Positions 11,082-20,834 of a stretch of DNA of 64,000 nt are shown in pieces. The notes beneath the pieces were generated by a model. That model saw only the letters and a list, made by a program, of their open reading frames with translations. It did no database searches and was not told the origin of the DNA. The stretch comes from Aplidium turbinatum (taxonomy: Eukaryota > Chordata > Ascidiacea > Aplousobranchia > Polyclinidae). Within the stretch, counting starts at the first letter, position 1, and each line of letters starts with the position of its first letter. The translations under genes and the position numbers were made by a program. Where the stretch lies: NCBI GenBank assembly GCA_918807975.1, contig OU964918.1:30116477-30180476 (forward strand), given 5' to 3'.

Positions 11082-11676
11082 AGGGCGGGGAAACCCAAAT
11101 TAACTTTGCGAGTTTTTTGTTTCAGCATGATGTCATTGTGTAGCCTACAACATGCGTTTTAGCAATAAAAAAAATCCAAATTTTGTTGCCCTCGTCTCGC
11201 TAAGGCTGCTTTTGTTTGATACCCGTTTGCGAGGTCTCGTTGCGCATCAAGCTGTGATGCTGTTCGCTGTGACGTCACAGGGTACATATAGTTGTGGCCA
11301 AAAGTTTAAGACCAGACTTGATTTATCACGATTTTTGCATTACTTCAAAGACTGCATCAGATATAAGATGATGCGTAAAGATGAAGCAACTGAAACAATA
11401 TCTGACGCAGTATTTTGAAGTAATGCACAAATGGTCATAAATCAAATCTGGTCTTAAACTTTTGGCCACAACTATATGTACCTTGTGACGTCACAGCAAA
11501 GAGCGTCACAGCTTGATGCGCGCGAGACCTCGCAAACGGGTATCAAACAAAAGCAGCCTTAGCGAGACGAGGGCAACAAAATTTGGATTTTTTTTTTGCT
11601 AAAACGCATGTTGTACACAATGACATCACGCTGAAACAAAAAACTCGCAAAAAGTTAATTTGGGTTTCCCCGCCCT
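11082..11676. mobile_element. Palindromic TTAA element, 595 bp foldback
   Basis: The left end AGGGCGGGGAAACCC is mirrored by the right end, and the two arms match almost base for base over nearly 200 bases each, so a single strand can fold into one long hairpin. TTAA flanks both ends (11078-11081, 11677-11680), the target used by piggyBac and Kolobok families. The centre holds a second palindrome (11287-11482). No coding capacity was recognised: a plus-strand frame at 11152-11418 runs through the arm and is not a gene. Confidence 0.8.
11287..11482. mobile_element. Mariner-like palindromic MITE at the centre of the TTAA foldback
   Basis: Termini read TAGTTGTGGCCAAAAGTTT and its complement, a form widespread in Tc1/mariner MITEs, and a TA dinucleotide abuts each side. 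Further in, words such as TGCATTACTTCAAA are also mirrored. Because the outer arms remain symmetrical across it, it either inserted exactly at the centre of a palindrome or was already present when the foldback formed. Confidence 0.55.
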
Positions 11677-11689
11677 TTAAGATCCTTCT

Positions 11690-11812
11690 TGCACTCAGTT
11701 CAGTTGCAGAAGAAAAAATAGTATTAGCAGAGGGTGGGAATCGAACCCATGGAATCGAAATTACTACTCCTCTGCCCTAACCATTAGGCAACGCTGGTTG
11801 TAGCGAAGCATT
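11690..11812 (-). repeat. tRNA-derived SINE or tRNA pseudogene
   Basis: On the minus strand, GCGTTGCCTAATGGTTAGGG resembles an A box and GGGTTCGATTCCCACCC is a strong B box with its paired arm. A 3' body with TTCTGCAACTGAACTGAGTG follows, and similar sequence occurs near 7670 and 14320. A clear acceptor stem pairing is absent, so it is not called a functional tRNA. Confidence 0.55.
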
Positions 11813-12164
11813 CAGTTAAATTTCTTTGTATCAAAATTTTTCGATCAGAATATCACGTGTCGAGTCACATGACTGAAATCAGCTGAATCGCGAGTCCTAC
11901 GCTTTTCGACGAGTGGGTAATGTTAAAGTGCCTACCGATGTACATCGGTATCTTCCATGAAACGAAGAAAAGCAACTACATGGAATTTATGTCATTCAAT
12001 TTATTAAAACGTAACTAAACAAAGTTAAACAGATTCGGATTTGGATAATCCGGCTCCGGATCCAGCTTGGAAAAAATTGAATCCAATCCGGATCCGAAAA
12101 ATTTCTTCAAATCCGGCAGGATCAGACTCCAAAATTTCGGATCCTGAACAACACTGTCTCAGAT

Positions 12165-12545
12165 GCAGCGCCCGTGAGCTCTCTCTGGCATCCACTGGCG
12201 TCGCGACTCGCTTAGAAATCTGGGGAATTGAATTTAGGGAAATGATTGATTGGTTTATTTTGTTGTGCAATATCATAACAGCAAAATCATTAAATGATGC
12301 AGCACGCTTAACGAACACAATTGAAACAAAGAAAAATAACAAATGTACACTCAAGCCTTAAAGCAGCCGGCGGCCATGGCCGCTAAGTAGTGCTTGAATG
12401 TCCGAATTTCTTTGTGGGGTTTTCTTTGCCTGCCTTGCTCTTTTTTGCTATGAGCTAAACACATCAGTGGCCGATCTGATTACGCACCATGGCCGATCTT
12501 CATAGCAACTGTCCATACAAATCTTAAATATATCAGCTAAAGCTA
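12165..12545. other. Anonymous sequence between the composite hAT and the Penelope-like tail
   Basis: No recognisable gene or element was seen. A plus-strand frame at 12041-12361 mostly lies in the hAT subterminal repeats. Confidence 0.4.
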
Positions 12546-14040
12546 AAATAATGAAAACTATTAATACTACAAAAAGTGCTCAATGCCAAACAAAAAGGCA
12601 AAGCAGAGCGAATTAAATCAAATATAGTTATTACTATTTGAAGCCTTTACAAATTGTTTCACCTAACAGATCATCAGAAGGTCTGAGAAAACATGCAAAC
12701 AGTAAAGAATCGATAATTCTGAAAAGATATTAAATATTACAACTGTAGTTTAATCTGCCAAAAAAAACCTCTAAACCTGTACTTTCTGAAAAGATATTAA
12801 ATATTACAACTGTAATTTAATCTGCAAAAAAAACCTCTAAACCTGAATTCCAGAAAAGATATTAAATATTATAACCGTAATCCAATCTGCAGAAAAAAAC
12901 CTCACAATTACTAAGGACAACCTCCATCCGTTACGACAAAGTTTCAATCAATTTGTTCCAATGGAAACCAGATGGCAACATCTATGACATCACAAAGAAG
13001 CAAAATGCATTTGTGATGATCAGCGCAACCTGTAGTAACCTGAACAAAATGAATAAAAATTGTTTTTAAACCTGCATAAAATTAAATGAGATTTATAACC
13101 TGTAAAAATCAAATGAAATTTAATTTTTTCAAAATTATAACCTGTAAAAATCCCAAGGAATTGTGATGATGTAACCTGTAGTGACCTGAACAAATGAAAT
13201 AAAATCTGTTTATAAACCTGTAAAGATTAAATGAGATTTATAGCCTGTAAAAATCAAATGAAATTTTTTTAAAAAAACCTGTGAAAATCAAAAGGAATTT
13301 ATTTTATTTTGAAGTACTTGAGTTTAAGTTTGTTTCTATGACGACATTTGCCGACCAGTTCCGAACGCTTGTTCAAAAGGTGGCCACTATCAGCCTTCAG
13401 AATGGCCAGCTTTTCAGCCAAACATAGGCCACAATTGTTACGACCACCTCCACTATAAGCCCGAGCACAGCTGTGGATAGACCAAGTTATTTTAGGATCA
13501 ACACCCTTGTCCTTAAGGTCCCAAACTGCCTTAGATAGTTCCGTGCTGTTTCGTTTAGACCTAGCCATGAAGGAACATTTATGGTTGGAAAAACGTTTTT
13601 TAAAAGTAGTTTCACAACAACCAATGTAATTAAGAACCTTCGGGCCGTTATCAATGGTGGCTTTGTAAACAACAGCCTTCTGCAAGCATTGCCCATTCAA
13701 AGGACAATCTGGCTTTACCCTACAATTGCAACCAAGCTGCGATGGTTCATTATCAGCCTGCAATATTGCTTTATTGTGGGAGGATATAATACTTGCAACA
13801 TTCGGAGTGCAACTGTAGCTCAGCTTAATAGTATTACGGTTGAATATTTTGTGCAATCTATGATGGGGCGGGAAGTGTATGGAAACAAGCCTGAAAAATT
13901 CCTTACCAATATTGCTATCAACCTGCAAGCTGTAAGGAGGATTAAACCATAAAATGTTTCGACTCCTTTTCCTAGATGTTCGCAAGTTATTAGCAGGGTT
14001 GTAGCAAACTCTCTCCGCAAAACCACTTTTCAAAAGGGCA
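12546..14040 (-). mobile_element. Penelope-like retroelement, 5'-truncated, with repeat-rich 3' tail
   Basis: The minus-strand coding part (13299-14033) is followed by a long tail with two sets of tandem repeats. One has units of about 146 bp near 13031 and 13177. The other has three units of 65-67 bp beginning at 12721, 12788 and 12853, sharing GAAAAGATATTAAATATTA. The extreme 3' part (12546-12590, in plus sense ending CTCAATGCCAAACAAAAAGG) recurs at about 39260-39320 as an isolated fragment. The reverse transcriptase region is absent. A hairpin at 14043-14076 abuts the truncated end. Confidence 0.7.
13299..14033 (-). pseudogene. Penelope-like C-terminal region with GIY-YIG endonuclease
   Basis: The 244-codon frame begins with a region containing NILWFNPPYSLQV, RLHKIFNRNT and KLSYSCTPN, the segment after the reverse transcriptase in Penelope-like elements. 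A cysteine knuckle follows (CNCRVKPDCPLNGQC, about residues 102-116). Then comes the GIY-YIG nuclease, with VLNYIGCCETTFKKRFSNHK (about residues 134-152) and a downstream CGLCLAEKLAIL segment carrying the glutamate of the fold. In these elements the nuclease nicks target DNA to prime reverse transcription. The frame is open to its stop, but without the polymerase the copy cannot be autonomous. The plus-strand frame at 13581-13952 is its antisense shadow. Confidence 0.85.
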
Positions 14041-14042
14041 TC

Positions 14043-14076
14043 ACATTAGCCCACATCAAAGCTATGTGGGCTAATG
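14043..14076. repeat. Perfect 13-bp hairpin
   Basis: CATTAGCCCACAT and ATGTGGGCTAATG are separated by seven bases. It lies exactly at the truncated end of the Penelope-like fragment and may be part of it or of its target. Confidence 0.6.
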
Positions 14077-14660
14077 AAGCTATAGCCTAAATATATGTTG
14101 TTTTTGTAACATTTTCTTTTTTAATTTCCCTTTATATGTTAAATTTTTCTGAAGGTGTTGCGACCGTGCCAAATTTCTTTCAACTCAATAACTTACTTCG
14201 GTCTCAAGCACGTTTTAACGTTCGCGTTTTGTCGCTTCTACCCTTTTCTCGACCTTTGCTATGCTGACGTGTATTGTTTTGATATGATGGTCAGAAATAA
14301 AAACAACTGAACTGAGTGCTACCTCCTCAGTCGACCAATTTGGCCGCCAGATTCTTCTAGCTAATTATTTAATTTTGCAATAAAATGATCGTGGATTAAC
14401 TATCGAAAATATCTAGTATGAAAGAGTGACGCAGAATTAGGTCAGCGCGTCATAATCACCACTGTTGTATTGTGCGGAAACATTTGCTTTTGTATGGAAA
14501 ATATCCAGCTGCGATCACCAGCTATAAGTCTTGTTTGTAATTCCCGATGTTTATTTTAGCAAAATGTTAATCCGAAGTGCCAATTTACATCCGCTGGCAA
14601 TATTGTCATGTTTATGTAGATTCAATGTTGTCGTACATTGAATCGTTGTGAAAAGAGAGA
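14077..14660. other. Anonymous stretch
   Basis: It contains one dispersed repeat (14225-14320, inverted match to about 7658-7748) and otherwise nothing recognised. Confidence 0.4.
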
Positions 14661-14664
14661 ACTA

Positions 14665-14752
14665 CCCAGACAACAAAATTCATCATTTTTACTCTGATTT
14701 AACGACTGAAAACGTAGAATCAATGTAAAAATGACGGATTTTGTTGTCTGGG
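14665..14752. mobile_element. MITE, 88 bp, TA target
   Basis: Ends CCCAGACAACAAAAT and its complement extend into mirrored ATTTTTAC-like segments, and TA lies on each side. A more diverged relative is at about 44970-45060. It is too short to code. Confidence 0.7.
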
Positions 14753-15384
14753 TAGGTTAGTTGACATCCGAGGGAAAAACACGTGTCTTCAGAGTTGAGA
14801 AATGTTTCCGCTGTGGGTTAATGACTTCACAGTTCACACCCTAAATAGTGACATCATAACGGTATAAATGGTCAGGTTTTATGAAAGGCGGTATGCTGTT
14901 GAAATGGATGCAACCTAATTCGTACCGTCAGTTCGTACCTTGAAAACATAGAGAAAAAATTAAAAAAAGCCGAAGTCGCTGATCGCAGTTTCCGCAAACA
15001 TTTTAAATTTTTCGCAAACAAACAAAAACTCTTAGGATCATTACTAGAAATTTTAAAATGTTTGCGGAAACTCCGATCAACCCTAACCCTTTTAAAATAT
15101 TTGCGAAAACTGCGATCAGCGACTTCGGCAAACTCTTAGGATCATTACCGGAAATTTTAAAATGTTTGCGGAAACTGCGGAAAAACGGAAACTGCATTCA
15201 GCGACTTCGGCTTTGTTCTATTTTTTTCTCTCGATCTTTTCAGTTTGTTTGTTTGCGGAAACACCCTAACTCTAACCCTATTAAAATGTTTGCGGAAACT
15301 CCGATCAACCCTAACCCTTTTAAAATGTTTGCGAAAACTGCGATCAGCGACTTCGGCAAACTCTTAGGATCATTACCAGAAATA

Positions 15385-16972
15385 CAGTAGAATTCGCCTA
15401 TAACGGCACCTCTAGGGGATTGCAAAAACTGACGTTATAGCCGAATTGACGTTATAGACCAGTGGTTCCCAAACTTTTTCTATTCGCGTACCATTTAGCA
15501 GTTTCATACAGTGCTCGCGTACCACCAACCGCTACAACCAAAAAATCTCAAAAATATACAATAAAAGGCAAGAAAATTTTAACAAATATTAGCACAGCGC
15601 TTCAAGACTAAAAGATTTTAATATTAGTGTAAATATAATTACAGTAAGCTGTTGAGCTGTCGAATTAGTAGAAGACCAATAAATAGGGTGCACTACTGCT
15701 GCTACTATCAGTAGCAACATTGAACACTGAAAAGTTTTGGCTTTTCTGTTAAACAACCCTGGTCAGAGGTTCTCAAACTGTACGTTGCCACGCTGTTGGT
15801 GCGTATAGTTTCAATTTTTAAGAGCGTCGCACAATGATTCCGCTTCGTATCTAAGCTCCATTGCATGATAAAGCGCTCACAGATATTGTTATTGCCTGAC
15901 ATGCGCATGAGAACTCATCATTACGAAACTGTTGCAAATGCTTATGGTTTAACAATCACATAGCGCAATTCTAACTTCATTTCGTCGCGCGACAAATAAA
16001 GGCTACAGAGACACAAATAAATAAAAATGACTGAAATTTCTATCGCTGACGCTGAGTGCGTTGCAAGTCCAACAATTTTTTTAAAAACGTCGAAACGAAA
16101 AGTTTAAAAGCCACTGACCTACATGTTGCGTAATAAATACTTGAATCTCTTACGAATAAAATTAATTATGACACAATAATGCACATTGAGTAATCAGAAA
16201 GTTTGCGCAAAATCGCAAATTGTATTATTTTATTTTAACTGCTGTCAACCATGGACATCCACGTGTCAACTTCAGTGAGTTTCTCGCGTACCATCTGAAA
16301 GACCTTCGCGTACCACTAGTGGTACGCGTACCACAGTTTGGGAACTACTGTTATAGACGAACTACCGCAAACTATTCCAAAACTGTCTTTTGATTAAAGA
16401 AAGAGGTGTATTATCCAGTCAGGTTTACTGTGTACCACCAAACTGACAAAAGTTACGCAGAAAATACAGTGAACAAAGAAATTGTTCAAAAAAAAAACCT
16501 ACAGCGAAAGCTACAGGAAATTTGCGCAATACAGCTCGTTACATACAGTATAGTAGAGAAGTTCATTGTTTATTAGAAAACAAGGCATTGATCTTCAGTT
16601 GCTTCGGTTTTGAGCTGCTTTTTACAGGTGATTGTTTTTCACGCGGAAAAAAAGTTAATTCAGTTAATTAAAGTCCCTGCTCCGAACGACGTAGCAAAAT
16701 AAAGGGAAGACATTTTGCAAGCAGTGCTAACTGGATTAAAAGACTGACCGTTCGTGGTGAAGGTGATGGCTTAAAGTGACGTTATAAACGAACAAAAGAC
16801 GTCTGGGGGCCAATAAAGGGTGCTGTTATATGCGAATTGACGTTATAGGCGATGCTGTTGTAGCCGAACTACAATGTACGTAAAAGATAGGAATTCTGCC
16901 GGGACCGAGCGAAATGTGATGTAATAGGCGAATTGACGTTATAAACGAAGCCGTTATAGGCGAATTCTACTG
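15385..16972. mobile_element. Pogo-like MITE, copy A, interrupted by a hAT
   Basis: Termini CAGTAGAATTCGCCTATAAC and its complement are flanked by TA (15383-15384, 16973-16974). They resemble pogo and Tigger ends. The interior matches the intact copy at 62474-63132 in reverse orientation, apart from the hAT insertion. No transposase is present. Confidence 0.88.
15460..16350. mobile_element. Non-autonomous hAT, 891 bp
   Basis: Ends are CAGTGGTTCCCAAACTTTTT and the complement of CAGTTTGGGAACTACTG. Flanks are identical TTATAGAC octamers at 15452-15459 and 16351-16358. The subterminal phrase CGCGTACCA is repeated at both ends. The uninterrupted pogo-like copy at 62474-63132 shows the empty site. 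Confidence 0.93.
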
Positions 16973-17273
16973 TATTAAAATGTTTGCGGAAACTGCGGAA
17001 AAACAGAAACTGCGATTAGCGATGTTCTATTTTTTTATCTCGATCTTTTTAGTTTGTTTATTTGCGGATACCGAATAGGCTACCTAACCGATACTCCGAT
17101 GCCCTAACCCTAGCTACCGATACCTAACCGATAGCCTACTTCGATACCCTAACCTTGCGGAAACTGCGATCAGCGACTTCGGTTTTTTTTTTAATTTTTT
17201 CTCTCGATCTTTTCAAGGTACGAACTGACGGTACGAATTGTTCATGGTACGAATTAGGTTGCACCCGTTGAAA

Positions 17274-17755
17274 CAATTTAAAGATAAAGCAGTTATTGCG
17301 TGGTAGGCTACAACGATTCTATAAGCTTAGCAGGACGTCGCCCAGACTTTAACAACACTAAGTGATCATTTTGGCATTGCTGCAAGTTTAATTCTATTTA
17401 CTTGTGCTATCGTTATTTGTATTTGGCAGTAGGCAGTAGCAGTAGCCTAGTAGTAGCCAGTAGTAGCCAGTAGTAGTAGCAGTAGCCAGTAGGCAGTAGC
17501 AGTACACTTGCCAGTAGGCTACATAATATATAGACCAACAAACTTCAAATTGTCAACATTACAAAAACGAAATAAATAAATAAATAGGCTACAAACAATT
17601 TTCACATTAATATTAATAATAGCACAGCTACAAAAGCGCCGGAACCGGGGCAGAGGGGGCGGATGCCCTTGTAAGGTCATAAAGCTACTGCACATTTTGC
17701 AATATAACAATTTCAGCTATTCGCTTTTAGCCTAAACTGTCTACGATATGCGAGG
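17274..17755. repeat. AGTAGC-type microsatellite in anonymous DNA
   Basis: About 17425-17520 is an irregular run of AGTAGCC, AGTAGT and AGTAGGC words. A short AAATAAAT run follows near 17570. A degraded hAT-like end with GGGGCAGAGGGGGCGGATGC lies near 17650. Nothing coding was seen. Confidence 0.6.
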
Positions 17756-18015
17756 TTCTAAACCAGGGATCCGCAAATAGTGGGTCGCGACCCAAATTTG
17801 GATCGCGAGACCATCCACAATGGGCCGCAAAAGGGTTTAAACTTACCATAAATATAACTTGTATGTCAAAAATAGATACAATCATATACTCTTTGACGTA
17901 CTGAGTTTCGTCTTTCCACCTAAAACATCGGGAAGCTGATCGTGAGCTACATGTTCAGAACAATGGAAAACCTCTGTCCTGCTCCGAACCAAAATATCTT
18001 GAGGTGACACTAGAC

Positions 18016-19510
18016 CAGTGGTTCCCAACCTTTTTGTTGTCACGGATCCCTTTAGACAAATTATTAATTCTGCGGACCCCTACTTAAATTTTGCCTGAAA
18101 CTCAATTAACATACTATTAAGTATTGTAATAATTATGCTACTCAACTACTGTACTGTGTCATATTGCATTGCCGCTATGACTCCTGCGGTAAATATCAGA
18201 TTAAACAGTTGCTCAAATAAGAAAATGAATGAATTGTTCAAAAAATGTCAGCAGTATTTGAATATCAAGATGACCCAAAGTGCCATGCCGAAACTTTTTC
18301 AACGTACGCAAATTTAATGAGGGCTGGTGTTGCCTTTCCTAAACTAAACGACTGAACTGTGGTTGAGTTTTTGACAATGCAACACGCATGTCATCTTCAA
18401 CGTTCAGGCAATTTCGATGTTTAGTTTTTATTGTAACAAGATCTGAGAATCCTGCCTCGCAAAGGTAAGTGGTTATTGGTGGTTATGAATGGTAACAAAA
18501 CAATAATCGCCTGCTTTGTCAAGAATGGGTACGTTTACAGTTGTGAGCACCAAAATTCTTCCACAGTTTTTGAATGAAATTCAATGCGTAATAACTCTTT
18601 TGATCTCAAATCAATTAGGTCATCTTTACTGAGATCGTCATCGCTAATATTGTTCAAGTCAAAAAGAAAAGGATTTCGAATCCATGTTTCAACTGCGTTC
18701 GGCAGGTGTTCTTAAATTAAAATAACGTTGAAATGAGATTTGCTGGGTTTCCAAGTGTGCGCAAAATTTTTCTCTCATAGAGATCAAAAGAGTACATTCT
18801 CTTTGAGTTTCATCCATCAAGATAAGATCTTCTAACATTGGAACTTTGGCGTAATTACCTGCTTCCAATCTACGTTTCCGAACCGGCAACTTGGCTAAAA
18901 ACGCTTTCAGTTTTTCAGCTGCATCAATTATTGTCACACCTATGGTCCTTGAATGCCACGATTACATTGTTAATATGACCGAAAATATCGGCTAAGTAGG
19001 CCATGCCGTATAGAAAACTTTTACTCTCAACAATTTTGAGAGGAGACTTCCTTTGGCTTTCAAAAGAGTTGATACCTCATTTTTTAACTGCTGCAGTTGT
19101 TTTAAAACTTCTCTAGATAACGAACGTACCTCAGAATGATACAAAAGCACTTCGTAATCTGACCCTACTTCTTGACAGAGCGCTTTAAAACTACGGTGGT
19201 TTACAGCTCTGCTTTTGATGAAATTAACGACTTTCACGCAATTCGTCAGAATTTCTTTGAGACTTGCTGGTAAAGTTTTTGCTGCTAAGGCGTACCTGTG
19301 CAAGAAGCAATGGGTCACAACCACACGAGGAGCTTCGTTTTTTACTAAAGCAGCAAATCCGGATTTGTTTCCAAGCATAGCTGGTGCTCCATCCGTGCAT
19401 AGGCTATAGAACAATTTTTTTTTCCAAATTCATCAAGGTTATCACGGGCTCCCCAAATGCTTTCTCACGGACCCCCAAGAGGTCCGCGAACCCCAGGTTG
19501 GGAACCACTG
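18016..19510 (-). mobile_element. hAT element with ZBED5-like transposase, 1495 bp
   Basis: Ends are CAGTGGTTCCCAACCTTTTT and the complement of CAGGTTGGGAACCACTG. Flanks are identical CACTAGAC octamers at 18008-18015 and 19511-19518. It interrupts the LINE fragment cleanly, since the LINE reading continues across the rejoined octamer. It carries a broken minus-strand transposase gene. Confidence 0.93.
18560..19414 (-). pseudogene. hAT transposase remnant (ZBED5/SCAND3-like), central part
   Basis: The 140-codon frame at 18992-19414 contains LCTDGAPAMLGNKSGF, a catalytic-aspartate segment of the hAT RNase-H-like fold. It continues with VVTHCFLHRYALAAKTLP, VVNFIKSRAVNHRSF and LLYHSEVRSLSREVL, the diagnostic middle region of ZBED5-type transposases. 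A second frame at 18689-18937 (82 codons, with TIIDAAEKLKAFLAKL) is a downstream part. A further relic near 18560-18680 resembles the segment before the dimerisation domain. Both the N-terminal zinc finger and an intact C-terminus are missing, so it is not functional. Confidence 0.82.
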
Positions 19511-20784
19511 CACTAGACAGATCGCTCACATACCACCACCATTTGGTGTCACTGCGCAAGAAACTGACATCCGCGTTGGGCTAAAGCGCCTGGCAGGCTT
19601 CAGCTGGGGGACGAAAGCTGACATTTTGCGTATAGCAGCCTTAGCCCTTGTCTACTTTTCATCAGAGTACTGTGCACCTGTTTGGTGCTGCAGTGCTCTG
19701 CCACAACATCGACACAGTCATAAACAGCGCCTTGCACACAGTGACCGGATGCCTGCGTCCCACACCATTAGACAATGTCCTCATTCTCGCTGGCATCCAA
19801 CCCGCTGATCTTCGTCGTGAAGAAGCCACTCTGTCTCTCAGTCGACGTGCACTGGAGCCTAACCATCTTCTCCACCACAAGATCTCTGCTCTCCAAACGA
19901 GCACCCCCGTCGACTGAAATCAATTAAGACACCCATTCGTGCCAGCCGCTCAACTTCTGATCAACGATGAACAAAACATCTCTGTGGCTATTTGGGCAGA
20001 CCATCTATTGATTTCTGAACGGAAGTCAAGTAGCATATATTACCAGACTCCATTCGTTCATTTCCTACGCCGACACATGCTCCATAGGCCTGACACTACA
20101 AAGAGAGGCATGGGTGCACCTCAACAGTTTTCGTACGGCCGTCGGGCTTTTCCGCTCAACCATGCACCAATGGTGAATGGCCTCTTCCTCCTCCTGGGAA
20201 TGTAGTGCCGAGGAACAGACCGCAGACCACATCATCAATCACTGAAGAACGGAGTGGAAGGTCTGCGCGTCTTGGAAGATGAAACCAAAGACTGGCTGCT
20301 CTCTAGTGGCCTTCCAGTGTAGTCCTGGAACATCGTGAATCTGGGGTGATAAAAGGGTAGATTCTCGGCCCCAGAGGCTTACACGACGACGACCACAGTT
20401 AGTAGGTCCACTTGCTTATTAAGCCCAATTTGATCCATTCCTGAAAGTTTTGAAGTCGTAGAAAACTCTCCCCGCACAATAAGCCCAAAATTGTCCGTTC
20501 CCGATGTAGGCTTGATAAGCAGGGACGACCGTATTGAAGTTGATATTGAATTGCAAAAAAATTTGCGCAACATTATATGCTTCTGAAACGTTCGGGCCGC
20601 GAAGATTTCGAACGATTGTCTTTTGGGTCGCGCCAACAAGTATTTGCGGACCCATGTTCTAAACAAGTAACAATAGGCTATATTAACATATTCAGAACTA
20701 TCTGGAAGGTTTCAGCTGATCATAGGTAGCTGATCATGCGATCGTATGTACACTACACCTTCTCCAAAATGTGGACCTTTTCGG

Positions 20785-20831
20785 CTCAAGGGGGGTTCCC
20801 GGAAACCCCCCCCCCCTGGCTACGGGCCTGG
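20785..20831. repeat. Solo hAT-type end
   Basis: A polypurine/polypyrimidine stretch ends in CCCTGGCTACGGGCCTG, the same type of terminus as the MITE at 60603-60746. No partner end or duplication was found nearby. Confidence 0.5.
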
Positions 20832-20834
20832 TGA

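Larger units (their letters stand above)
2974..12156. mobile_element. Composite hAT element, about 9.2 kb, with exact 8-bp target duplication
   Basis: The left end begins CAGTGTTGTGCGGAT and the right end, read on the other strand, begins CAGTGTTGTTCAGGAT. The flanks are the identical octamer TCTCAGAT at 2966-2973 and 12157-12164. CAG ends and an 8-bp duplication are the hAT signature. Subterminal DNA on both sides is rich in GGATTGGATT-like words (about 2990-3080 and 12040-12150). Only these outer parts belong to the original element. Nearly everything between is later insertion: 3702-4343, 4359-5586, 5722-11076, 11082-11676 and a SINE near 11700. No transposase of its own was recognised. 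Confidence 0.85.
14905..17266. mobile_element. Foldback element hosting a pogo-like MITE that hosts a hAT
   Basis: The two ends read GATGCAACCTAATTCGTACC and, on the other strand, GGTGCAACCTAATTCGTACC. The arms share CGTCAGTTCGTACCTTGAAA and GAAGTCGCTGATCGCAGTTT. The heptamer GTTGAAA flanks both ends (14898-14904, 17267-17273). Within the arms, TTTTAAAATGTTTGCGGAAA and CGATCAACCCTAACCC recur several times as a minisatellite. Short CCCTAACCC runs give a false telomere-like look. Without insertions the element is about 770 bp and non-coding. Confidence 0.75.
17880..20400 (+). mobile_element. LINE fragment (non-LTR reverse transcriptase C-terminus), split by a hAT
   Basis: Before the inserted hAT (17880-18015) the translation gives NGKPLSCSEPKYLEVTLD. 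After it (19519 onward) it gives RSLTYHHHL, LKRLAGFSWGTKADIL and ALALVYFSSEYCAPVW, then INSALHTVTGCLRPT and ILAGIQPADLRREEA. These are the thumb and connection segments after the catalytic core of jockey/CR1-type non-LTR reverse transcriptases. Frames differ between parts, so the copy is degraded. It lacks the endonuclease and the FADD catalytic motif and is 5'-truncated. A tail near 20340-20400 reads through a GACGACGAC run. Confidence 0.8.
17764..20656. mobile_element. hAT element hosting a LINE fragment that hosts another hAT
   Basis: Ends are CAGGGATCCGCAAATA and the complement of TATTTGCGGACCCATG. Flanks are identical TTCTAAAC octamers at 17756-17763 and 20657-20664. Both ends carry GGGTCGCG close to the terminus. 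Only about 130 bases at the left and 250 at the right appear original. The minus-strand frames at 20379-20666 lie in that right part and were not identified. Confidence 0.88.

Noticed and set aside
11152-11418. 88-codon plus-strand frame
   Set aside because: Runs through the arm and centre of the 595-bp palindrome; palindromes often give chance open frames.
12041-12361. 106-codon plus-strand and 109-codon minus-strand frames
   Set aside because: Mostly subterminal GGATCCGGA-type repeats of the hAT shell; mirrored low-complexity translation.
13581-13952. 123-codon plus-strand frame
   Set aside because: Antisense shadow of the Penelope-like GIY-YIG region.
15060-15390. Interstitial telomere or CRISPR-like array
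   Set aside because: CCCTAACCC words are isolated within longer foldback-arm repeats, are not in uninterrupted tandem and alternate in orientation; spacing is irregular and the genome is eukaryotic.
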